Shown in pieces: positions 55,501 through 61,425 of a stretch of DNA of 64,000 nt. Numbering within the stretch: the first letter of the stretch is position 1; each line of letters opens with the position of its first letter. The translations under genes and the position numbers were made by a program. The notes under the pieces were generated by a model that was given only the letters and a program-made list of their open reading frames with translations, did not search any database and was not told the DNA's origin. Source of the DNA: Frateuria aurantia DSM 6220. GTDB taxonomy: Bacteria; Pseudomonadota; Gammaproteobacteria; Xanthomonadales; Rhodanobacteraceae. The DNA is taken from assembly GCF_000242255.2 (NCBI RefSeq), contig NC_017033.1, forward strand, positions 124,001 to 188,000. The letters are read 5' to 3'.

Positions 55501-55543
55501 GATGGATTATCCATGCGCGCGGATGTCTGATCTTCCATTGCAT
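52523..55543 (-). CDS. TonB-dependent receptor, Oar-like with N-terminal carboxypeptidase-regulatory domain
   Basis: A 1006-residue receptor. ATG 55543 is preceded by GGGGAGGAAG and gives a signal peptide (SAVAAAIIGLLGASSHLFAQ). A short beta-sandwich domain (GRFRFTALPIGRYRIELLTSQG) is followed by the TonB-box-like ETVTVTSN, the plug (STFSAAQLNALPVPRDVVDVALLTPG) and the barrel, which ends in YDFNL. Receptors of this shape (Oar type) take up large or protein-derived substrates in related bacteria; the substrate here is unknown. It stands alone, and a terminator hairpin lies beyond its 3' end. Confidence 0.88.
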   Translation of the reverse strand: MQWKIRHPRAWIIHRSAVAAAIIGLLGASSHLFAQSTTGDINGLAPPIQGESARITGLDSGLVRQMPVGTDGRFRFTALPIGRYRIELLTSQGQPESRIINVVAGQAQSVDFNHRSARQLETVTVTSNSVPAIDITSTEARSTFSAAQLNALPVPRDVVDVALLTPGTTAGNAVFGTLPSFGGSSVAENSYYVNGFNVTNLYNSLSFAEVPFQAIDQLDIQTGGYGAQYGFSTGGVTSVNIKRGTNQWKGGISYTGVPNALRENQPTVYRANGSVYRNYSKNTSLSNLYNVWIGGPLIKDKLFLFALGQVANAHSTSYSGGPQTSNESANINSSANSNADKSPYWVLKLDWNITDNHHLEYTGFSNVQTSNQSMFNAGYDDNGTPYKSDYLGQYYSRTGGRTDIFKYTGQLTDDLTLSAQWGRMRSQDSSWTVSPNGVKSTYDGNINSPGSGCPIVAYGEGLSGPQCNIVSTLGRYDGMDTRNAARIDLDWRIGDHELAGGYSDERWNSIAGDAYSGGHYYFYPNDSQVIDTIFNTGGAIKVIQKSWYFEDHWQATDRWLIYAGIRNDSFTNKNGNQQAFVSQDNIWQPRLGFTWDVLGDQSTKLWGTAGRYSLPIAANVALRAATASRYTQDVYSFSGRDPMTGAPLNLGPSQSHTIYNGENGSTPNPGAIASTSLKPYTQDEFILGFAKTLQSGNDFVNNWTLGIKATYRKLRTAIDDTCDSRPMYAAAQANGVAGAWDDEWSVPENMPGCWLFNPGSALSLTTPLDNTSNSYKVTIPGNQLGPKAKRQYEGVVLSAEKTAERYYISASYTWSRSFGNTEGLVKSSNGQDDTGTTADFDFPEVMIGANGYLPNDRRHAIKLYGGFKLSPEWSFGVNLLGQSGAPISCYGGGGGGSTFDTWFGYSGQFHYCNGRISPEGRSGRTPWLWTFSPNVQYKPAWAKGLYFQLTALNLFNNDTPTFVWERAEGIDNSGKVKPTRYYNYKLPKYFNTPRYVRLQVEYDFNL

Positions 55544-56578
55544 TTGCTTCTTCCTCCCCTGCAGGATGTTCAACGTCATTCCCGTCCGCTTCAGGTCGTC
55601 CGCCAAGATGACTCGGCCGACAGCCGCGAACAGGGAAACCCCCTTGACTGTTGATGTGACGCTCAGGCCCCCGATCCAGACGTCTGTCGCGACCGGCAGC
55701 TTGTCGATTCGAGCATCGCTCCGTGCAGTCCATCCCTGGCGATACGGGTGGTGGTGTGAACTGCGTGGCGATGGCAATGGATGGCAGCCCTCTTGACGAG
55801 GTCAACAACGCGTTGCCGGATGGCCCATGGCTTGAAATGGAGGGCGTCCGGCCACCGCGTGGCTGCCGGCGAATCCACGGAACGATGTCGACCGTACTGT
55901 CGGCGGCAGATGCCGCTCGAGAGTTTCTGAAAGCCATGGACAGTGCCCCGGTGAATACGTCCATCGATCAGGACCTGGTCGCGCAGGCATGATCGCAAGT
56001 ATTTGCGTACCTAAGTGACTTTTAGCCAAGGGATGGTGAAAGGAAAGTGAGATTTCCTGATCGGTGAAAACCTGCACCGTCGGATGGTCTTGCATGACCA
56101 AGCAAGAAGCTGTCGATGCTTTTCCGATCACCAGCTTCGAAACGTAGCAACCTGACGGCGTGACTCCGTTCCGGGGATGGTGCTGGGCATGGAGAAGCCG
56201 ATCCGCGCGCGAGCCGCGCTGTGTGTCAACAGCGATTGGCCCGGTGCCAGGCCGTCAGGCCGCCGGCGGCCTGCAAGCCTTTGCTGGCTCTGAAAAGACG
56301 GCTTGATATTCAGCATCATGGGATATGTCGACGTTTGGACATCCATGCTGCACAAGACATCGAAGATTCCATGATGAATGCGTGGCGCAAACACATCCGG
56401 TGCGGCTTCAGGTGCGAGGTATGGGCGTGCGGCTGTCAGTCGACGTGCGTGGCCGAGTGGCCTCGGAGCATGTCGGCAAGTGGTGCTTACGAGTTGTTGT
56501 GATCCGGTACGAAAGCAAGCCGGATGCCGATTGCAGGAACAGTACGGATCGCTGCAATCGACAGGCTTCTGCTGATGT
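55544..56578. other. Gene-poor 1-kb region
   Basis: No convincing gene on either strand. Open frames of 60-190 codons run through it but show no family motif, signal peptide or good ribosome site together. On the reverse strand around 55800-55980 a stretch of about 60 codons (MDVFTGALSMAFRNSRAASAA and following) looks vaguely protein-like and could be a remnant; I could not identify it. Confidence 0.5.
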
Positions 56579-57132
56579 TCAGTTCACGGGCTCAAGCCGG
56601 GCCCGGGTGTTGTAGCCCTTGACGCGCAGCGTCCAGGTGCCGAACAGCGATTTGGCGATATGTACGGGTGGCGAGTTCAATGGCTTGCCGATCTGCAGGC
56701 GGCTGTCATCGATCACGCGCCAGCGCTGGCCGTTGGCCAGCACGATGATGCTGCCCGGACCCCAGCCTTCGAACAGGCCGGCAATCCGGCTGTCGATGGC
56801 GGCATTTTTCTTTTGTTCTCGCCATCACCCGCGATATCGCCGCTGACCAGACCGCCCTGCTGACCTTCGACCATACCGCCGGCGGCGGCCAGGCGGGCCG
56901 ATCTGGCCTGTGATGGCGCGACCACGACCGGCAACGGCCGGGTGTGACGGGCCAGCCAGTCCTGCAGTACATCGAGCTGGGCGGGAGACAACTGATCCAG
57001 GCCGGCGGCATGGAACCGAGCCTTTCCCATTTGGGCGGCCAAGGTGTCGTTGGCCTTGGCCTGCAGCGGCAGCGCGGCCACCATGGCATATGCGATGGCG
57101 CCGATCAGCGCCTGCCTCATCTTCATGATCAT
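56579..57132 (-). pseudogene. Small secreted protein gene, copy 1, frameshifted
   Basis: The sequence is almost identical to the intact 184-codon gene at 60766-61320. In a T tract at 56811-56814 it has four T where the other copy has five, which shifts the frame after residue ~103 (DGENK). The product would then end early in unrelated residues at 56713 (139 aa). The rest of the original frame, including the C-terminal KGWGPGSI-type and RVIDDSRLQIGKP segments, is still readable out of frame. It stands downstream of the receptor at 57238-60153. Confidence 0.85.
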
Positions 57133-57177
57133 CTTCTCTTGGTAGTCTCTGGCACCTCATCGAGATGCCGATACAAG

Positions 57178-57206
57178 AAGGCTCCGGCGCTTGGCGCCGG
57201 AGCCTT
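57178..57206 (-). terminator. Hairpin between TonB receptor copy A and its small gene
   Basis: AAGGCTCCGGCGC (57178-57190) and GCGCCGGAGCCTT (57194-57206) form a 13-bp stem with a 3-nt loop, 32 nt after the receptor stop and 46 nt before the small gene. The same hairpin is at 61366-61394. It may end or process the receptor transcript, so that only part of it reads into the small gene. Confidence 0.65.
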
Positions 57207-57237
57207 CGGGATCATCCGCGATGGATCATCGGTTCGA

Positions 57238-60153
57238 TCAGAACTTCTGCGAGTACTGCAGGAAGAAGTAACGATCCAGGTCCAGCATCGGGTCGTAGTA
57301 GGCGGCACTGGAATTGCCGACCGAGTAGGTCACCGGGGGCTTGCGGGCGAACAGGTTGCGGATGCCGAAGGAGATCGAGGCATTCCACGGTGCCGCCCAG
57401 GACATGTTCATGTCCTGATAGACAATGGCGCCCTTGTGGTTGTAGCCGTCATAACCCCAGCTGCCATTGGTATAGGTGGGATTGCTGCACTCTTCGGCCG
57501 GGTCGGTGTTCCAGCACTGGTCACGGAAGGAACCGTAGTAGCGGGCATCCCATCCGGCGGTCCAGTCACCCTTGCTCCAGTTCACGCCCAAGGTGCCCCG
57601 GAAGCGCGAATAATTCCACTGACCGACATAGCTGACCACGTCGGAATCCGGCGAGGACTGCTGCTTGAACGACTGCAGGTAGTTGCCGTCCAGGGTGACC
57701 TGGAAACGGCCGATGTCACGGCCAGCCACGTCGAACTTCGGCACGTTGTACTGGAAGCCGAACTGGTAGCCGGAGGTCGACATCCAGCCCAGGTTGGCAT
57801 TGCCTTCCTGAACATTGGTCACCTGGCCGGTGGTCGTATCACGGGTGATGCGGTCGCAATAGGCCTGGCTGCTCTGCTGGTAGCACTGGTTGAGGATGTA
57901 GTTGGCACCCACCGCCGAGATCATGTTGTCGATGCGGATGCTGTAGAAATCCACATTGAAATTCAGACCCGGCAACCAGCTGGGGCTGTAGACCAGGCCC
58001 AGGCTGCGGGTGATGCTGGTTTCAGGCTTCAGGCTGGAGTTGCCGACCCCGTTCTGGAACGGCGTGTTGCTCTGCGTATTGGGAGCCGTGACGGGATTGC
58101 CGGCCGAGTCGGTCTGGCGGAAGGTGCTGGACAGACCGGCTGCATGACAGGCTGCGGCCACACGTGCATCGCTGGTGCTGCCGAACTTGGCATCGCAGGG
58201 GTCGGTATAGTAATCGAAGCTCTGCGAGCCACCGCCGAAGGTATCCATCAGCGTCGGTGCACGGAAGCCCTGCGCAAAGGTACCGCGGAACATCAGGTCG
58301 TTGAAGGGCTGATAGACGAACTGGTACTTGGTCCGCACGGTGGAGCCGATACCGGCACTGTAGTCGGAGAACCGGCTCTGGATATCAAGGTTCAGCTTCT
58401 TGGCACCCGGCAGGTCAGCCAGCACCGGGATATTCAATTCACCATAGACTTCGTTGGTGTGATACGAACCGCTGGTCGGCATGGCGGCCAGATCGCTGGT
58501 CAGGCCCAGGCTGGAAGATGAATCCGGACGGTCATAGCCGGAGACATCGCGATGCTCGAAACCGAAGGCGATCTGCACTTCACCGTAGGGCAGGTTGAAC
58601 AGGCCGCCGCCGATATTGGCGGTGTACTGCTTCACCAGACTTTCCTGGCTGCTCTGGGTCAGCGCATTGATGTAGGACAGTGCTGCGCTGTTCGAGGCCG
58701 ATGGGCCACCCAGGATATTGAACGGCGTGCACTGGCCTGCTGACAGGCTGGTGCCCAGCGCGATCGGATCGGCGGCGGTACCGCACTGAGCGACACCGGC
58801 ACTGTTGATGAAGGACGGGCCCAGAGCATTTTTCAGCGCGACCAGGTTGATATTGCCCGAACCCTGGCTGCTGGCATCCCACTTGTTGTAGTTGAAGCCG
58901 GTGTCCCAATGCCAGTCATGGCTGTTCAGCTCGAACTCGCCTTCAAGCGAGGCATCGAAATGGAAGCTCTTTGCGCTGGTACGGGTCTGGCGCTGCAGCT
59001 CGGTGATGCGGCGGTACCAGGAGGTGATATCCTGGCCGGTCGGGTTGTAGACGCTGTCCGCCGAGATCGACACCGGGTAGTTGGGCTGGGTGCCCGCCTG
59101 CAGCGGCATGCCGGCAATGGTGTCGTTGGTATCACGCTCGGAGTACATGCCGGTTGCCTTGAACCGGAAGTTGTCCGTGAAATTGTAGGTGCCCGAGGTG
59201 AACAGCGAACGCAGCTCGGTGGGCTGCTGCAGCATCATCTGCTGGGTCGAGTTGTAATAGTCGTTGGCGCCGACACCCTGGTGGTAGTTGGCCAGACTCG
59301 AGGAGTCCGCACCCACGCCATTGCCGGTGTAGTTGCCGGTATGGTTCAACACGTAAGTGGTGCCGTTCTGGCTGAAGCGGCCCCAGGGACCGGTCGCGCT
59401 CAGACCGTCTTCGACATGGTTGGGACCGAACATGGAGTTGGTCCAGCTGCGATCCTTCGCCCACACCGGAGTGGTGCGGTTGTAGTTGGCATTGAAAATG
59501 ATCGAGCCTTTCTTGGAGGCGGTGCCCACCGTGAAGCTGGCCATCTCGGTGGAACCGTCACCACCCTGATTCATGCCGATCTGGGTATCCAGCTGGGCAC
59601 CGTTGAAATGATCTTTCAGGATGATATTGACCACGCCGGAGACGGCATCCGAACCGTAGATCGGCGAGGAGCCGTCCTGCAGCACGTCGATATGATCGAT
59701 CAGGGCGACCGGGATGGTCGACAGGTCGGTCAGGCCGGACAGGCTGGTCATCCAGCGCTTGCCGTTGACCAATACCAGAGTGCGCTGTTCGCCAAGGTTG
59801 TACAGGTTGACGTACTGGCCGCCCTGTTCCTTGTTCGAAGTCAGCGTGCTCGCCTTGCTGAAATTCTGGGTACCGGCGATGGGCAGATTGGCCAGCAGAT
59901 CGCCGACATTGGTCAGACCGGTCTTCTTGATATCGGCCGAGCTCATCGTGAACACCGGCTGGGCGTTTTCGTAGTCAACGCTGCGAATGGCAGAGCCCGT
60001 GACCTGGACAGCCTTCAGCTGCTTGGCCTGGCCCTGGTCAGCGTTGTTGTCATTCGTCGTCGACTGCGCCATCGCGCTTCCGGCGGCGATCGCCAGGCCG
60101 AAGGCCACGGCACCGCGAACGGCCAGCGCCAGTCTGTTTTCCCTGAAATTCAT
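57238..60153 (-). CDS. TonB-dependent receptor, copy A of a duplicated module
   Basis: A 971-residue receptor from ATG 60153, preceded by GGGGGA. It has a signal peptide (AVAFGLAIAAGSAMAQS), the TonB-box-like AVQVTGSAIRS, and the plug (SSADIKKTGLTNVGDLLANL, then NLYNLGEQRTLVLVNGKRW and GSDAVSGVVNIILKDHF). A long barrel ends in SQKF with the terminal Phe recognised by the BAM machinery. The family is the large Xanthomonas-type TonB receptor group for carbohydrate or other nutrients; the substrate is unknown. Copy B at 61426 is clearly homologous along the whole length. A sigma-70-like promoter lies about 105 nt upstream. Confidence 0.92.
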   Translation of the reverse strand: MNFRENRLALAVRGAVAFGLAIAAGSAMAQSTTNDNNADQGQAKQLKAVQVTGSAIRSVDYENAQPVFTMSSADIKKTGLTNVGDLLANLPIAGTQNFSKASTLTSNKEQGGQYVNLYNLGEQRTLVLVNGKRWMTSLSGLTDLSTIPVALIDHIDVLQDGSSPIYGSDAVSGVVNIILKDHFNGAQLDTQIGMNQGGDGSTEMASFTVGTASKKGSIIFNANYNRTTPVWAKDRSWTNSMFGPNHVEDGLSATGPWGRFSQNGTTYVLNHTGNYTGNGVGADSSSLANYHQGVGANDYYNSTQQMMLQQPTELRSLFTSGTYNFTDNFRFKATGMYSERDTNDTIAGMPLQAGTQPNYPVSISADSVYNPTGQDITSWYRRITELQRQTRTSAKSFHFDASLEGEFELNSHDWHWDTGFNYNKWDASSQGSGNINLVALKNALGPSFINSAGVAQCGTAADPIALGTSLSAGQCTPFNILGGPSASNSAALSYINALTQSSQESLVKQYTANIGGGLFNLPYGEVQIAFGFEHRDVSGYDRPDSSSSLGLTSDLAAMPTSGSYHTNEVYGELNIPVLADLPGAKKLNLDIQSRFSDYSAGIGSTVRTKYQFVYQPFNDLMFRGTFAQGFRAPTLMDTFGGGSQSFDYYTDPCDAKFGSTSDARVAAACHAAGLSSTFRQTDSAGNPVTAPNTQSNTPFQNGVGNSSLKPETSITRSLGLVYSPSWLPGLNFNVDFYSIRIDNMISAVGANYILNQCYQQSSQAYCDRITRDTTTGQVTNVQEGNANLGWMSTSGYQFGFQYNVPKFDVAGRDIGRFQVTLDGNYLQSFKQQSSPDSDVVSYVGQWNYSRFRGTLGVNWSKGDWTAGWDARYYGSFRDQCWNTDPAEECSNPTYTNGSWGYDGYNHKGAIVYQDMNMSWAAPWNASISFGIRNLFARKPPVTYSVGNSSAAYYDPMLDLDRYFFLQYSQKF

Positions 60154-60257
60154 GCGTGGTAGTCCCCCAGTAAAATTTACGAACGGCACGGTCTTTTTTT
60201 TGTGTTGCTGACCGTGAGAAGGTCCGTCTCGGACTCAGTCTCAGTTAACGTTTCGTA

Positions 60258-60287
60258 AAAATACGGGACGCCCCGGAATAATGTCAA
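60258..60287 (-). promoter_or_regulatory. Sigma-70-like promoter for TonB receptor copy A
   Basis: On the minus strand TTGACA (60287-60282) is followed after 18 bases by TATTTT (60263-60258). This gives a leader of about 100 nt to the ATG at 60153. The hexamers are one perfect and one four-of-six match to consensus. Upstream, the rest of 60290-60757 is AT-richer than its neighbours but shows no gene. Confidence 0.55.
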
Positions 60288-60765
60288 TAAGATCTTGCTT
60301 TGAACTTGTCAAAAACTTCACTATCCGCATGATAGTGCGATCATATCTGATGTTTTCTTTAGATTGCGGATGGGCGGCTTGAAGCGGCCAGTTCCGTTGC
60401 CACAAGGCATGTCGCACATCGCTGCGTTGTCAGATCGTTGGAAATGGGGATTCCTGCAGACCATGACCGCATTCGATGTCATCATTGCGCAAGCATAAGA
60501 GGTCTGCATCGCACGTCATCTGCGGTGGCGCCTTGTGCAAGGTGAAGTGGCAGCCGGGTACTCGTCAGGCTGTTTGTACGGGCGGATGACGTTGGAGTTG
60601 CTGATGTCTCAAGCGCTCCAGGCGACGGGCAGGCCCCCGGGGGACCACTTGCGGAAGCGCGTACTCCTTGGCGAAGCCCGGATCTGGCCGGCAGCCACGA
60701 TGCTGATCAGCCTGTCCATCATGGCGAGCTCTAGGCATCCCGCGCTCGATCCGCCTTGCTGATGT

Positions 60766-61320
60766 TCAGTTCACGGGCTCAAGCCGTGCCCGGGTGTTGT
60801 AGCCCTTGACGCGCAGCGTCCAGGTGCCGAACAGCGATTTGGCGATATGTACGGGTGGCGAGTTCAATGGCTTGCCGATCTGCAGGCGGCTGTCATCGAT
60901 CACGCGCCAGCGCTGGCCGTTGGCCAGCGCGATGATGCTGCCCGGACCCCAGCCTTTGAACAGGCCGGCAATCCGGCTGTCGATGGCGGCATTTTTCTTT
61001 TTGTTCTCGCCATCACCCGCGATATCGCCGCTGACCAGACCGCCCTGCTGACCTTCGACCATACCGCCGGCGGCGGCCAGGCGGGCCGATCTGGCCTGTG
61101 ATGGCGCGACCACGACCGGCAACGGCCGGGTGTGACGGGCCAGCCAGCCCTGCAGTACATCGAGCTGGGCGGGAGACAACTGATCCAGGCCGGCGGCATG
61201 GAACCGAGCCTTTCCCATTTGGGCGGCCAAGGTGTCGTTGGCCTTGGCCTGCAGCGGCAGCGCGGCCACCATGGCATATGCGATGGCGCCGATCAGCGCC
61301 TGCCTCATCTTCATGATCAT
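60766..61320 (-). CDS. Small secreted protein of unknown function associated with a TonB receptor
   Basis: A 184-residue protein with a signal peptide (MRQALIGAIAYAMVAALPLQAKA), then a helical, Ala/Gln-rich middle (GLDQLSPAQLDVLQGWLARH). The conserved-looking C-terminal half reads IAGLFKGWGPGSIIALANG, RWRVIDDSRLQIGK and GTWTLRVKGYNTRARLEPV, suggesting a small beta domain. Similar secreted proteins occur in Xanthomonadales, but I know no function. ATG 61320 or the in-frame ATG six bases further can be the start, the latter with AGAGAAG at better spacing. It sits directly downstream of TonB receptor copy B. Confidence 0.75.
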   Translation of the reverse strand: MIMKMRQALIGAIAYAMVAALPLQAKANDTLAAQMGKARFHAAGLDQLSPAQLDVLQGWLARHTRPLPVVVAPSQARSARLAAAGGMVEGQQGGLVSGDIAGDGENKKKNAAIDSRIAGLFKGWGPGSIIALANGQRWRVIDDSRLQIGKPLNSPPVHIAKSLFGTWTLRVKGYNTRARLEPVN

Positions 61321-61365
61321 TTTCTCTTGGTAGTCTCTGGCACCTCATCGAGATGCCGATACAAG

Positions 61366-61394
61366 AAGGCTCCGGCGCTTGGCGCCGGAGCCTT
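61366..61394 (-). terminator. Hairpin between TonB receptor copy B and its small gene
   Basis: Same 13-bp stem and 3-nt loop as at 57178-57206, conserved in the second copy of the repeat. Confidence 0.65.
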
Positions 61395-61425
61395 CGGGAT
61401 CATCCGCGATGGATCATCGGTTCGA

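Larger units (their letters stand above)
56571..57262. repeat. Direct repeat, copy 1 (about 690 bp, nearly identical to 60758-61450)
   Basis: The segment matches 60758-61450 base for base except for about six substitutions and one missing T, which I counted by eye. It covers the small secreted-protein gene, the hairpin and the last codons of the TonB receptor upstream. Beyond 57262 the two receptor genes diverge, and before 56571 no similarity is seen. This marks one of two copies of a tandemly duplicated receptor + small-gene module. Confidence 0.9.
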
